NCBI GenBank assembly: GCA_044361315.1
Contig: JBIKJA010000008.1
Coordinates: 62,001 to 126,000 of the forward strand
Direction: 5' to 3'
DNA: 64,000 nucleotides
Source: Crocinitomix sp044361315
GTDB lineage: Bacteria > Bacteroidota > Bacteroidia > Flavobacteriales_D > Crocinitomicaceae
The notes beneath the pieces were generated by a model that did not search any database, was not told the origin of the DNA, and saw nothing but the letters and a program-made list of their open reading frames with translations. Of the stretch, positions 34,499 to 44,836 are shown one piece after another; the stretch's first letter is position 1; the number at the start of each line of letters is the position of its first letter. Made by a program: the position numbers and the translations under genes.

Positions 34499-34516
34499 AA
34501 TATTTTGATTATTAAA

Positions 34517-35782
34517 CTATAAACCTAGTAATACTTCGATAGGATCTTTACCTCGAAAAAGCATTCTTTCTGGATTTTCAAGCATTTCTTTTACTTTTAC
34601 CAAGAAACTCACCGATTCTTTTCCATCAATGATTCGGTGGTCGTAAGACAATGCCACGTACATAATTGGACGAATGACAATCGCACCATCAACCACTACT
34701 GGTCGGTCAACAATGTTGTGCATTCCCAAAATTGCCGATTGTGGAGGATTAAGAATTGGTGTGGACAACATTGAACCAAAAACACCACCATTTGTAATGG
34801 TAAATGTTCCTCCAGTCATTTCATCTGGAGAAATTTTTCCATCACGTGCTTTGATAGCCAATCGTTTAATTTCTTTTTCAATTTCTGCCAATGACATTTG
34901 TTCTGCATTCCGAACGATTGGAACCATTAAACCTTTTGGAGAAGAAACCGCAATTCCGATATCGGCATAATCATGAAAAATAATTTCTTTATCGTCAATT
35001 TGTCCATTAACTGCTGGAAAATGATGAAGCGCTTCGGTTACTGCTTTGGTAAAAAAGGACATAAATCCTAGATTTACGTCGTGGTGTTCTTTAAAAACCA
35101 GTTTATATTTTTCACGCAAATCCATGATTGGTTTCATGTCCACTTCGTTAAAGGTGGTAAGCATAGCTGTTTCATTTTTGACAGCTACCAATCTTTCCGC
35201 CACTTTACGGCGCAACATAGACATTTTTTCACGGGTTGTATTTCGTGTGCCTCCCCATCCGTTTGTCGCTTCACTTGAAAATCCAGCAGCCATTGCAGCC
35301 ACTACATCTTGTTTTGTAATTCGACCATCTTTGCCACTTCCATTTACTTGGTTCGAAGAAATGCCATTTTCATCCATTACTTTTTTTGCCGCAATCGAAG
35401 GATGACCAGCAGCATAAGAAGCAGGTTTTTCTGCAACTACTGCGGTTTTTTCAACTGGCAATGGATTTGGGATCGGAGTCGCAACAGTTACTTCCTTCTT
35501 CGCTGCTTCAACAGGTTTAGAAACTAATCCCGCAGGACGTTCTGCAGATGTATCGATTAAACACACCACAGCGCCAACTTTAACGGCATCACCTTCAGCC
35601 GCTTTTAAGGTAATAATACCTGATGCTTCTGCTGGCAATTCAAGGGTCGCTTTGTCTGAATCAACTTCAGCAATCGCTTGATCTTTTTCTACATAATCGC
35701 CATCAGCGACCAGCCAAGTGGCAATTTCAACTTCTGATATTGATTCTCCCGGAGAGGGAACTTTCATTTCTAATACAGACAT
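34517..35782 (-). CDS. sucB: 2-oxoglutarate dehydrogenase E2 (dihydrolipoyl succinyltransferase)
   Basis: A protein of 421 residues. The lipoyl domain (1-75) carries the lipoyl Lys44 in 'EVDSDKATLELPAEASG'. An Ala/Pro linker is followed by the peripheral-subunit-binding domain (about 125-165, 'HPSIAAKKVMDENGISSNQV'). The catalytic domain ends with 'SYDHRIIDGKE' (His382, Asp386). It passes the succinyl group to CoA in the citric acid cycle. It follows sucA with a gap of 48 bases, which contains a small acgaag/cttcgt hairpin (about 35803-35820). Confidence 0.97.
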   Translation of the reverse strand: MSVLEMKVPSPGESISEVEIATWLVADGDYVEKDQAIAEVDSDKATLELPAEASGIITLKAAEGDAVKVGAVVCLIDTSAERPAGLVSKPVEAAKKEVTVATPIPNPLPVEKTAVVAEKPASYAAGHPSIAAKKVMDENGISSNQVNGSGKDGRITKQDVVAAMAAGFSSEATNGWGGTRNTTREKMSMLRRKVAERLVAVKNETAMLTTFNEVDMKPIMDLREKYKLVFKEHHDVNLGFMSFFTKAVTEALHHFPAVNGQIDDKEIIFHDYADIGIAVSSPKGLMVPIVRNAEQMSLAEIEKEIKRLAIKARDGKISPDEMTGGTFTITNGGVFGSMLSTPILNPPQSAILGMHNIVDRPVVVDGAIVIRPIMYVALSYDHRIIDGKESVSFLVKVKEMLENPERMLFRGKDPIEVLLGL

Positions 35783-35830
35783 TGTTTTTTATTTTAGTGT
35801 TATACGAAGTTTTGCTTCGTTTTAAAATCA

Positions 35831-38560
35831 TTATTTTTCTGCAATTTTCGCAAAGATTCTGTTAAACAAATCAGCTAATCTTCGTTTATGTAAAGAACTT
35901 GAACCCGCAGCAGGTGCAGCCGAAGCGGGATGTGAAATCCCTGTTAAATTATACGAAGTTAGATTCATTGCGATAAATCTCCAAGCGCCCATATTTTCTG
36001 GTTCTTCTTGTGTCCAAATGTAATTTTTTACATTTTTGTATCCTTTTAATACTTCCGCCAATTGCTTTTCAGGAAGTGGATATAATTGTTCCAAACGGAT
36101 AAATGCGGCATTTTCAACCCCTTTTTCGTCAGCTTTTTCTTTTAACTCGTAATAGAATTTGCCAGAACAAAGGACGATTGTGTTAATTCCGTCTTTGTGT
36201 AAAACACTGTCATCCAAAACTTCTTTAAATCCTCCTGTGCATAATTCCTCGATAGTCGAAACTGCTTTTGGATATCGCAACAACATTTTTGGAGAAAAAC
36301 AAACCAACGGTTTTCTAAATTCACGGTGAATTTGTCTTCTTAATAAATGGAATTGATTAGCTGGTGTAGACGCATTACAAATTTGCCAGTTCAAATCGGC
36401 AGAGGATTGTAAAAATCGTTCCAATCTAGCACTTGAATGCTCTCCTCCCATACCCTCGTATCCATGCGGCAACAACATTACTAACCCACTTTGCACCCAC
36501 CATTTATCTTCGCCAGCAGATATAAACTGATCCACCATAATTTGAGCACCGTTGTAAAAGTCTCCAAATTGAGCCTCCCAAATTGTCAAACCATTTGGAT
36601 TGGCAAGTGAATAACCGTATTCAAATCCTAAAACACCATACTCAGATAAAAGTGAATTATAGATTGAGAATTTAGCTTGTTTATCAGACAATAAATTTAA
36701 GGTAATAATTTCCTCTTCGTTGTCTTCCGTTTTTACAACAGCGTGACGGTGAGAAAAAGTGCCCCGTTCAACATCTTGTCCTGAAATTCTTACTTCGTGC
36801 CCTTCATCTAAGAGTGAGGCATAAGCCAACATTTCAGCAGTTCCCCAATCAATTGCATTTGCATCGATTTGATCGGCACGGTCGCTGATTAATTTTTTTA
36901 CCTTTCTGAAAAATTTAAGATTTTCAGGAAGTGTGGCCAATTTTTTTCCTAGTTGAATAGCTTTATCTCGGTTAACGGCAGTTGTTGGAGATAAATCAAA
37001 ATCTTTTTGATTTCCGTGTCTATAGCCTTTCCAAGCGTTTTCCAAGAAATTTAACACAACGGCTTTATTTTGCGTTCGTGATTGTTCGTAGTGCGATTCG
37101 ATCAAATTTGAATGATCAATTTCATATTTTTCACCCTCTTCTTTCGTCAATACATTTTCTTTGATCAATTGATTCAAATAAATTTCACGAACACTTGGAT
37201 GTTGCGCAATTGCATCGTATAAAGTGGGTTGGGTAAACTTAGGTTCGTCACCTTCGTTGTGACCGTATTTTCTATAGCCTAATAAATCAATAAAAACATC
37301 TCTATGAAAAGCTTGGCGATATTGAGTGGCGATTTGAATCGTTTGAATTACTGCTTCAATATCATCTCCATTTACGTGAAAAACAGGTGATAAGGTTACT
37401 TTTGCGACGTCGGTGCAATAGGTAGATGAACGTCCGTCTAAATAATTCGTTGTAAAACCAACTTGATTATTTACGACAATATGGATCGATCCACCAGTGC
37501 GGTAGCCATCTAATTGTGCCATTTGAATCACTTCATAAACGACACCTTGTCCAGCTATAGCAGCATCTCCATGAATAATGATAGGTATTACTGCTTTCTC
37601 ATCGTGAAAAGTATTGTCAATTTTAGATCGGACAATTCCTTGTACTACGGGCGCTACAGCCTCTAAATGTGAAGGGTTTGGAGCCAAAGTTAACCGAATA
37701 TTGTGACCTTTCGTAGTGACAACATCTGCAGAAAAACCGAGGTGGTACTTAACGTCCCCATCAAAATTACCTTCGGTATCAAATTCTTTTCCGTCAAACT
37801 CATTAAAAATGGACTCGTATTGTTTACCCATGATATTAACCAGGGTATTCAATCGTCCACGGTGTGCCATTCCTATCACAAATTCTTTTGCGCCAAGTTC
37901 TGCACCTTTTTTAATTAAAGCATCCAAACAAGGGATAAGAGACTCACCACCTTCCAATGAAAATCGTTTTTGTCCCACATATTTTTTATGCAGAAATTGC
38001 TCAAAAACGGTCGCATTATTTAGTTTAGAAAAAATTTCTTTTTTATCGTTTGCGTTGTAAACTGGTCTATTTTCGAGCTCTATTTTATCACGCAGCCATT
38101 TTAATCTTTCCGTTCCTCTAATATAAGCATATTCAATACCGATTGACTGGCAATAAGTATCTTCTAGGTGTTTAATGATTTTTTCGAGGGTAGCTACTCC
38201 GATACCAATCTCTGTTCCTGCTTGAAATTCCAAAGCTAAGTCCGCTTGATCTAAACCAAAATTTTCAATGGCCAACGTTGGCGCATATTTACGGCGTTCA
38301 CGAACTGGGTTTGTGCGGGTAAAAAGATGCCCTCTAAATCGGTAATCTTCAATTAAACGAAGTACTTTAAGTTCTTTTTGAAAATTTTCAGGAATCGCTG
38401 ATCCTTTGCCTTCAGCAGAAAAATCGGTTTTAACAAAATCGACACCTTCAAAAAAGCGTGCCCACTGAATATCCACGGATTCGGGATTAATTTTGTACTT
38501 TTCGTAAAGATCGTTAATGGCGCTGACATCACCATTTCCGACAAATGTAAATTTGTCCAT
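35831..38560 (-). CDS. sucA: 2-oxoglutarate dehydrogenase E1 component
   Basis: A protein of 909 residues. The N-terminal E2-binding segment 'NGDVSAINDLYEKYKINPES' opens the protein. Thiamine diphosphate motifs include 'EFVIGMAHRGRLNTLVNIMG', 'IIIHGDAAIAGQGVVYEV' and 'HIVVNNQVGFTTN'. The transketolase-like C-terminal half has 'GQDVERGTFSHRHAV' and 'LPHGYEGMGGEHSSARLERF'. It decarboxylates 2-oxoglutarate and transfers succinyl to the E2 lipoyl group. A TAACTTTG element is at 38589-38596 on minus, upstream of the start. Confidence 0.97.
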   Translation of the reverse strand: MDKFTFVGNGDVSAINDLYEKYKINPESVDIQWARFFEGVDFVKTDFSAEGKGSAIPENFQKELKVLRLIEDYRFRGHLFTRTNPVRERRKYAPTLAIENFGLDQADLALEFQAGTEIGIGVATLEKIIKHLEDTYCQSIGIEYAYIRGTERLKWLRDKIELENRPVYNANDKKEIFSKLNNATVFEQFLHKKYVGQKRFSLEGGESLIPCLDALIKKGAELGAKEFVIGMAHRGRLNTLVNIMGKQYESIFNEFDGKEFDTEGNFDGDVKYHLGFSADVVTTKGHNIRLTLAPNPSHLEAVAPVVQGIVRSKIDNTFHDEKAVIPIIIHGDAAIAGQGVVYEVIQMAQLDGYRTGGSIHIVVNNQVGFTTNYLDGRSSTYCTDVAKVTLSPVFHVNGDDIEAVIQTIQIATQYRQAFHRDVFIDLLGYRKYGHNEGDEPKFTQPTLYDAIAQHPSVREIYLNQLIKENVLTKEEGEKYEIDHSNLIESHYEQSRTQNKAVVLNFLENAWKGYRHGNQKDFDLSPTTAVNRDKAIQLGKKLATLPENLKFFRKVKKLISDRADQIDANAIDWGTAEMLAYASLLDEGHEVRISGQDVERGTFSHRHAVVKTEDNEEEIITLNLLSDKQAKFSIYNSLLSEYGVLGFEYGYSLANPNGLTIWEAQFGDFYNGAQIMVDQFISAGEDKWWVQSGLVMLLPHGYEGMGGEHSSARLERFLQSSADLNWQICNASTPANQFHLLRRQIHREFRKPLVCFSPKMLLRYPKAVSTIEELCTGGFKEVLDDSVLHKDGINTIVLCSGKFYYELKEKADEKGVENAAFIRLEQLYPLPEKQLAEVLKGYKNVKNYIWTQEEPENMGAWRFIAMNLTSYNLTGISHPASAAPAAGSSSLHKRRLADLFNRIFAKIAEK

Positions 38561-38677
38561 TATTTTTATTCAATTACCTCTAATTTGGCAAAGTTAAAAA
38601 TTATATATACACAGGTTATTTTTAAGGGGACAATAATTCTACATTATGTCGAATTAACAAAATTTTCATTGAAATTA

Positions 38678-39010
38678 TCAGCTAAATCGATCTCTCAAGA
38701 ACACTTTTTGCGCCTCCTGGCGAATGATTTGATAAGATAATTCGTGCCAATTTAATTGCGATACAGCGTTGATGTAGATCTTTTCTGGCAGATCAACTTT
38801 ATAAATAAATTGTTGCAAATCTTTCATTACAGAAATAATTGGAATCAACTGTTCAATCAAATCACCTAGTGGATCATTTAATTGACGATTTGAAATTATC
38901 ACATCTGAAAGTCCATTTAGATCTTTATTAATTTGAGCACAGGTTTTCTCTACAAATTTGGCTGTTTCAAATGTTTTTTTTAGCTCGTTTTCGGTGCCGA
39001 TTAAATCCAT
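38678..39010 (-). CDS. Short hypothetical protein downstream of the T9SS surface-protein gene
   Basis: A protein of 110 residues with a helical, charged sequence and no signal peptide. It is cytoplasmic by prediction ('LKKTFETAKFVEKTCAQIN', 'LIEQLIPIISVMKDLQQFIY'). I do not recognise a family. The start codon lies two bases after the stop of the 1412-residue surface protein, so it may be co-transcribed with it. Confidence 0.55.
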   Translation of the reverse strand: MDLIGTENELKKTFETAKFVEKTCAQINKDLNGLSDVIISNRQLNDPLGDLIEQLIPIISVMKDLQQFIYKVDLPEKIYINAVSQLNWHELSYQIIRQEAQKVFLRDRFS

Positions 39011-39012
39011 TA

Positions 39013-42000
39013 CTATTTGCGCACCAGCTGAATTGTTCCTTGCCCTTCGAAAGGTGTTTTATTGTCAGCCTTTCCAGTGTATGTATAAAAATAAACTCCA
39101 TCTTGACAAGGTGCCCCGTTTTGATTATTTCCATCCCAACCATCAGTGATATTGTCCATTTCATGAACCATCACACCCCAACGGTTGACAATTGAACAGC
39201 TGAATTCAGAAACAGCATCCGATTTAAAATTCCACGAAAAAATATCGTTAATTCCATCTCCGTCAGGCGAGAAAATATTAATTGTCACAAACACTAAAGG
39301 ATCGTAAATAATCAAAGTTTTGCAGGTTGTGTCCGTACATCCATTTTTATTGATAGCCACCAAACAAACTTGATATTCATCGCCCAAGCCATAAGTTGTG
39401 TCAAACGTTTCGAAGTAAGAATTCGATATAATCCAATCCGTATTGTCATAATTGAAATTCCAGAAAAAGGTCGTGTCTGCAAACGGATCAAACGGATTTG
39501 CAAAATTGAGTGAAGTGTTTTCAAAATGAACATCCACAGGAGCTGTGCCTTCATAATCAGCGGTAAATTGAGGTGAAGTCATCGTGAAATCGGCGATTGG
39601 ATTTAACGAGTCTAAGGTAATAACTTCCGTTAAAATACAGCCGTTTGCATCAATTGCAGTAAGGCGATATTCACCTGGATTTAAACCTCCCCACGTTGAG
39701 TTAGGCGAAAAACTATCATCTGTTAAATTTTCCCATTGGTAGTCGTAATCAGGCACACCGCCAGCCACCGCCCCAAAAACCACTCCATTACCAGATTGAT
39801 AATCAAATAATCTACAAAATGCCGGGTGCGATCCAAGTTCGGTCCAATACAACGAATCCGGTTGCGTTACCGTAAAATCAAATGTATTAGAACAACCATT
39901 ATCATCATTAATGGTAACAATATAATTTCCAGCAGGGATATTTTGAAGCGAATCAGCGCTGATTCCGTTAACACCACCAGGATTTGGAGCCCAGTAATAC
40001 CCAACTTGTCCGTAATCACCAGTTGCATTGTAAACGCTATCAACAATTACAAGTCCTGTTGAAAATCCATAACAAAGTGGATTATTAATAATTAAATTGA
40101 TGTCCAATTGGTCCGGTTGGACTAGCGTAACTGAACCAGATGCAGTACACCCGTTTTCATCGGTAACGGTGACAGTGTATGTCCCTGCACCAAGCGTGTT
40201 CGCTGTATTTGAATTATCTATATTTAAGAGGTTTCCATCGGCATCTCTGATTTCATAAATTCTACCAGGGTTTCCACCTGCAGCATTTACGGTTACCGAT
40301 CCATCCGTAAAGAGATAACAAGTAGGATTATTAAAGATAATGTCGATGGTTAAAAGATCTGGTTCGTAAATAGTAAAAAGATGTGACCATGCACAACCTT
40401 CTTCATCTTTCACTGTAACCGTCCAAGTGCCTCCAAATAAATTATCAATGTCATCAAACCCACCAATTGGCAATCCAGGAACAGTAGCAAAAGGCCCGGC
40501 AATAGTCGACCAAACGGCAGTAAATGGAGGTAAAATTCCCCCATCGAAGTTATTGATATACGCGCCTCCGTCGTTTGCACCAAAACAGGAAACATCCCTT
40601 AAGCTATCAATCACGAAATCGGCAGTCACTTCATTATCTCCTAAACCAACATAAATTGCCGTATCCAAGAAACAACCTTCGTCATCGACGATATTGAGTA
40701 AATAATAAATTCCACCTGTCAAATCGTTGAAGATATTCACACCGGATGGTCCAAAAATATCCCCATCACCAGAAAGTGTATAAATCCAAGATGGATCGTC
40801 TGGAAGAATGGTAATTGAACCTAAAAGGCCTGGCACGCCTGGGCAAACTTCCGCTTCAATTACATCAATTTCGGAAACATCAACCGACCCAATTTCTATT
40901 TTGGTTGAATCCGTTACAGTATGACATTCGTCCGTAATGGTCAAATAATACCACGTGGTTACATCAGGAGACACCGTTATCGTAGGTGTTGCTTCGCCGC
41001 CTGGCGACCATTCATAGGTTACATCACCAAATGTGCCGTCCACAGTTCCAATAATTACCGCCTCATTTTCAGGACAAATGATAAATAAATCTTCATTAAA
41101 ATCAATGGTTGGAGCTGGTGGCAAGGTGATTACATAATCTGAAGTGATGATATTATAAATGTATTCACACTCTAAAACATCGCTGTCTTGATCTGCTAAG
41201 TCTTCGGCATCAAAAATCGCAGGAATCACCGTCCCAGGAGCGCCAGCAAAACTTCCGTCATCGTTCAATACAATCGTCACATCGCCTGTAAGTGCACCAC
41301 CTAAGGCACTAATATCAATGGCAAAATTGAACGTTTCACATTGTCCTTGATCAATATCTAAATCGTAAACTGTGGTATGTAAATAAATTGCAGTTGGATC
41401 AAGCGTTGGATCAGCGGTGTAAAACGAAACAGGGACAGGAACCGTTAAATCTGCACCACCCGAATTGCAGATTTCCATCTCCATGTGGACACTGTCACAA
41501 CCTGTTGTTAAGGCATCGTTTTGTGTAAAGGTGCTGTAAACCAAATTGACTTTTGATCCTAAAAAGGTCATATTTAAAATACGTTCGTAGGCAATTTTAT
41601 CATTTTCAAGATGCACTCTAAAAATATTTGGCTCAATAATTTCAAAATTTAACCGCTCGTCATTGTTTGGTAATTGCCCATAAATATCGAGATCCGTAAT
41701 GTCAATAAGCGGATTAATAGGAATTTCTTGCCAAGCATACAATTGTTGTTCAGTAGCTGTGGTAATCGTTACGAAATAACCAGTGGTTTCTTCCAAATCA
41801 AAATTTACTTCAGTAAAAGCATACATTTGATTGCCGTTGGTACGCGTGGTATTAGTAGGAGCAGGTCCGACAAACGAAGCCAACGAAAACGGGCTAAATA
41901 ATCCATTTGCTCGAATTTCTAAATAACCTCTTTTTGAGCCAGGTGGAATTTCAAAATCAACGAACCCATCCACACTTATTCCGTCATTTGAACCACCAAA

Positions 42001-43251
42001 ATCAAAACTAATGTCTGTTGGGCTACTGTAGGCATTTTTGGTGATGTAAAAACTCGAAGAATAAGGTTGGTCTGAAAAGCGCAAAAATTCGACATAATAA
42101 ATTTCGTTGAAATCTGCTCCATGCACGTTACTCCGCGTCATGATTAATTGATCTGCGACAATTTCTAAAGTCATATCACACACGGCAATTTGATCCGGGG
42201 GTAAAATATTTCCATCACTATCGCCTAAAAGAGTTGCATCTGCGGTAATAGATAAACCACTTGTTACATCGTAATCCGAAAAAGTAAATGAGGAATTCAT
42301 GTCTGGTATATTCCCGTTGTTCACGGTCATATTTCCAGAAGCACGCATCGTTGCTAAGTTAATTAACATGTATTTTATTGACATGGCTTCTTCACGGGTA
42401 TCTTCTACCAAAACACCGCTATTACCTCTACGATTTTGATTGATTCCAATAGCTCTAATTTGCAGAAAATCGGGAGCATCGGCACCTGTTAGCATATCTA
42501 CCGTTGCAGTTAAGTTAACAGGATCTGGTCCAGCATCAAAATAAACTGGATATTGAGTTGGGTCTGCTCCTGGGGTACTCGTTAAACTTTGCGAATCAAA
42601 ATTTCCATAAAAAATGGTGTAATAAGAGATGTCAACAGCAGGCTCGGAGCAACCAATTACTAGATTTGTGCCAACCTCATTAAAGACAAATTCAAAATTT
42701 AATAATTCGGTGAAATCGTGACCAACACGCGCATAGGTGCTGGTATTGCTAGGCCCCATTGGTTGATCAACCCACGAAAACCGTTTTGATTCGTGGTTAT
42801 TCACCGAATATTCAACCCATCCCGAAGATTCGTTGTTGTCTAAATCGAGTTCAACCCTGCCCCAAACAATCCGCTCTTGTGCATGATTTAGGTCATTTAC
42901 TCCGGTAAGTGCATCTACCGGAGCTTGCTGGTACACACCTTGAATAATCAACGAAGCCCGATTAGTTGAAACTGGAATAGGAATAGAAACATCCGCTACT
43001 GAACCACCAACCTTATAAGCATCATCCGTTCCCGTAATATCTGGAATGTATCCAATTGGGAGACAACTTCCTGGAAAAGAAAAAGCGGGACAAGCATCTT
43101 CATCGTCGAGACAATCAGGATCGAGACAATCAATCAAGCCATCCCCATCATCATCTAACCCGTTATCACAATCCTCTTGTGCAAAACTTGGAAGAGCGAA
43201 AAAAAATAGAAATAAACACAGTGTTTTTGATTGGAGAAAGATGATTTTCAT
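39013..43251 (-). CDS. Large T9SS-secreted surface protein with SprB-like repeats and gliding-type C-terminal domain
   Basis: A protein of 1412 residues. A signal peptide (about 1-24) is followed by a calcium-binding type segment ('DCDNGLDDDGDGLIDCLDPD'). The middle has Ig/PKD-like beta domains. Around residues 880-1250 lie four SprB-like repeats (marked by 'DVSCFGANDGG', 'NPTCYLFTDGS', 'NPLCYGFSTGL', 'HPAFCRLFDYQSG'). The end is a gliding-associated type B sorting domain: 'IFSPDGDGINDIFSWNF' and 'NRWGVMVHEM', then 'DGVYFYTYTGKADNK'. It would be exported through T9SS and act as an adhesin; ligands are unknown. Confidence 0.88.
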   Translation of the reverse strand: MKIIFLQSKTLCLFLFFFALPSFAQEDCDNGLDDDGDGLIDCLDPDCLDDEDACPAFSFPGSCLPIGYIPDITGTDDAYKVGGSVADVSIPIPVSTNRASLIIQGVYQQAPVDALTGVNDLNHAQERIVWGRVELDLDNNESSGWVEYSVNNHESKRFSWVDQPMGPSNTSTYARVGHDFTELLNFEFVFNEVGTNLVIGCSEPAVDISYYTIFYGNFDSQSLTSTPGADPTQYPVYFDAGPDPVNLTATVDMLTGADAPDFLQIRAIGINQNRRGNSGVLVEDTREEAMSIKYMLINLATMRASGNMTVNNGNIPDMNSSFTFSDYDVTSGLSITADATLLGDSDGNILPPDQIAVCDMTLEIVADQLIMTRSNVHGADFNEIYYVEFLRFSDQPYSSSFYITKNAYSSPTDISFDFGGSNDGISVDGFVDFEIPPGSKRGYLEIRANGLFSPFSLASFVGPAPTNTTRTNGNQMYAFTEVNFDLEETTGYFVTITTATEQQLYAWQEIPINPLIDITDLDIYGQLPNNDERLNFEIIEPNIFRVHLENDKIAYERILNMTFLGSKVNLVYSTFTQNDALTTGCDSVHMEMEICNSGGADLTVPVPVSFYTADPTLDPTAIYLHTTVYDLDIDQGQCETFNFAIDISALGGALTGDVTIVLNDDGSFAGAPGTVIPAIFDAEDLADQDSDVLECEYIYNIITSDYVITLPPAPTIDFNEDLFIICPENEAVIIGTVDGTFGDVTYEWSPGGEATPTITVSPDVTTWYYLTITDECHTVTDSTKIEIGSVDVSEIDVIEAEVCPGVPGLLGSITILPDDPSWIYTLSGDGDIFGPSGVNIFNDLTGGIYYLLNIVDDEGCFLDTAIYVGLGDNEVTADFVIDSLRDVSCFGANDGGAYINNFDGGILPPFTAVWSTIAGPFATVPGLPIGGFDDIDNLFGGTWTVTVKDEEGCAWSHLFTIYEPDLLTIDIIFNNPTCYLFTDGSVTVNAAGGNPGRIYEIRDADGNLLNIDNSNTANTLGAGTYTVTVTDENGCTASGSVTLVQPDQLDINLIINNPLCYGFSTGLVIVDSVYNATGDYGQVGYYWAPNPGGVNGISADSLQNIPAGNYIVTINDDNGCSNTFDFTVTQPDSLYWTELGSHPAFCRLFDYQSGNGVVFGAVAGGVPDYDYQWENLTDDSFSPNSTWGGLNPGEYRLTAIDANGCILTEVITLDSLNPIADFTMTSPQFTADYEGTAPVDVHFENTSLNFANPFDPFADTTFFWNFNYDNTDWIISNSYFETFDTTYGLGDEYQVCLVAINKNGCTDTTCKTLIIYDPLVFVTINIFSPDGDGINDIFSWNFKSDAVSEFSCSIVNRWGVMVHEMDNITDGWDGNNQNGAPCQDGVYFYTYTGKADNKTPFEGQGTIQLVRK

Positions 43252-43361
43252 AGCATAAATTATGTCGACTCATTAATCGATTAAATTAAGGATAAGTTGA
43301 TTGTTAGGGCAAGGTAATGATTTTTTTTGAAACAGGACTTTTCTGACAGATTTTACGGCGG

Positions 43362-43393
43362 ATGTGTTTCATTGACAAGCAGGTGAAACACAT
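43362..43393. repeat. Ten-base perfect inverted repeat in the divergent region before aspartate kinase
   Basis: ATGTGTTTCA (43362-43371) and TGAAACACAT (43384-43393) are perfect arms around a 12-base loop, followed by TTTT on plus. No gene ends here, since both flanking genes start in this gap. It may be an attenuator in a long leader, a protein-binding palindrome, or an unrelated hairpin. Confidence 0.7.
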
Positions 43394-43511
43394 TTTTAAA
43401 TTGGACGAATTTTCTAACATTACCTTTCATATATGTGAGAAAAATAGAATTATGATTAAATTTTTTCAAGATTGTGCTGAAACCGGTTATTTTCGTAAAA
43501 AATTAATACGA

Positions 43512-44780
43512 ATGAGAATTTTTAAATTCGGTGGAGCTTCTGTTAAAGATGCGGCCGCTGTAAAAAACGTTGGAGAGATTATTAGACGCTTTGAGGGCGA
43601 AAATTTGGTCGTAATTGTGTCCGCAATGGGTAAAATTACCAATGCCTTGGAGGATATTATGAAGAGCTTCGCCAAAAATGATCAAACACGCACGTTTGAA
43701 TTGATTGATGCGGTATCTACTTTTCACGAAAACATTATTGATGGCTTATTTTCAGCTAATTCAGTTGAAGTTAAAAAAGACGTTTTAGCAGTGATTGAAA
43801 ACCTAAAGCAACGATGTTCGGTTTCGTTTGAGGGAGATTATGACTTTGCGTATGATCAAATAATTTCTGTTGGTGAGGTCATTTCTACGAAAATTGTTGC
43901 GGCTTATTTAGCTTCTCATCAATTTTCATCTGTTTGGGTTGATTCGCGCCAATTGGTGCGCACCGATAATCGATGGAGAGAAGCAAAAGTGAATTGGGAA
44001 GTGACGGAAGTATTGATCGAAAATCATGTCAATAAATTAATTGAACAAGGTTATAAAATTATTGTTACACAGGGTTTTATTGGACACACCATCGACCATC
44101 ACACCACCACACTTGGGCGCGAGGGTTCCGATTTTACTGCGGCGATTTATGCTTATTGTTTAAATGCTCAAGATGTGACAATTTGGAAAGATGTACCTGG
44201 TATGTTAAATGCCGATCCTAAATATTTTGACAATACCGTTTTATTAGAAAAAATTTCGTTTAAAGAAGCGATTGAGTTGGCGTATTTTGGTGCGTCGGTG
44301 ATTCATCCAAAAACGATTCAACCTTTAAAACGTAAAAAAATTCCACTCTACATCAAGTCATTTATTCATCCAGACGAAAGGGGGTCAGTCATTCAAGAAT
44401 CCTTAGCTTATGATGATCATATTCCTTCTTTTATTTTTAAGATGGATCAGTTGCTGATTTCTTTAATCCCCAAAGATTTTTCATTTATCATTGAAGAGAA
44501 CCTCGAACATATTTTTGCATATTTGAACAAAGAAAAAATACGGGTCAATTTGATGCAAAATTCGGCGGTAAGTTTCTCTTTTGTTGTAGATCATTCAAAA
44601 ATTGATTTGAAAAAGCTCATTCAGTTTTTTCAACCAAATTACCAGGTAAAATATAACGATGCGTTAGAATTGGTGACCGTAAGACATTACGATGATGCGA
44701 CTTTAAAACGCGTAACCGTTGGAAAAAAGGTGATTCTTGAACAAAAATCAAGGCAGACGGCGAGGTTGGTAATTCAGTAG
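43512..44780 (+). CDS. lysC: Aspartate kinase (monofunctional)
   Basis: A protein of 422 residues from the ATG at 43512, where the family motif begins (MRIFKFGGASVKDAAAVKNV); an ATG at 43452 would add 20 residues. Kinase motifs include 'VVIVSAMGKITNALEDIM', 'VTQGFIGHTIDHHTTTLGRE' with 'GSDFTAAIYA', and 'WKDVPGMLNADPK'. An ACT-type regulatory region begins at about 310 ('MDQLLISLIPKDFSFIIEEN'). There is no homoserine dehydrogenase domain. It catalyses the first step of lysine, threonine and methionine synthesis; feedback control by the ACT part is likely. Confidence 0.92.
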   Translation: MRIFKFGGASVKDAAAVKNVGEIIRRFEGENLVVIVSAMGKITNALEDIMKSFAKNDQTRTFELIDAVSTFHENIIDGLFSANSVEVKKDVLAVIENLKQRCSVSFEGDYDFAYDQIISVGEVISTKIVAAYLASHQFSSVWVDSRQLVRTDNRWREAKVNWEVTEVLIENHVNKLIEQGYKIIVTQGFIGHTIDHHTTTLGREGSDFTAAIYAYCLNAQDVTIWKDVPGMLNADPKYFDNTVLLEKISFKEAIELAYFGASVIHPKTIQPLKRKKIPLYIKSFIHPDERGSVIQESLAYDDHIPSFIFKMDQLLISLIPKDFSFIIEENLEHIFAYLNKEKIRVNLMQNSAVSFSFVVDHSKIDLKKLIQFFQPNYQVKYNDALELVTVRHYDDATLKRVTVGKKVILEQKSRQTARLVIQ

Positions 44781-44836
44781 AAAAAATAGGGAAACCGACT
44801 AAAAATTAATACATTTGTGATTAGAAATTAATCAAA

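Noticed and set aside
43362..43511. Lysine riboswitch upstream of aspartate kinase
   Set aside because: Only a single hairpin is visible; the multi-stem core of a lysine riboswitch is not.
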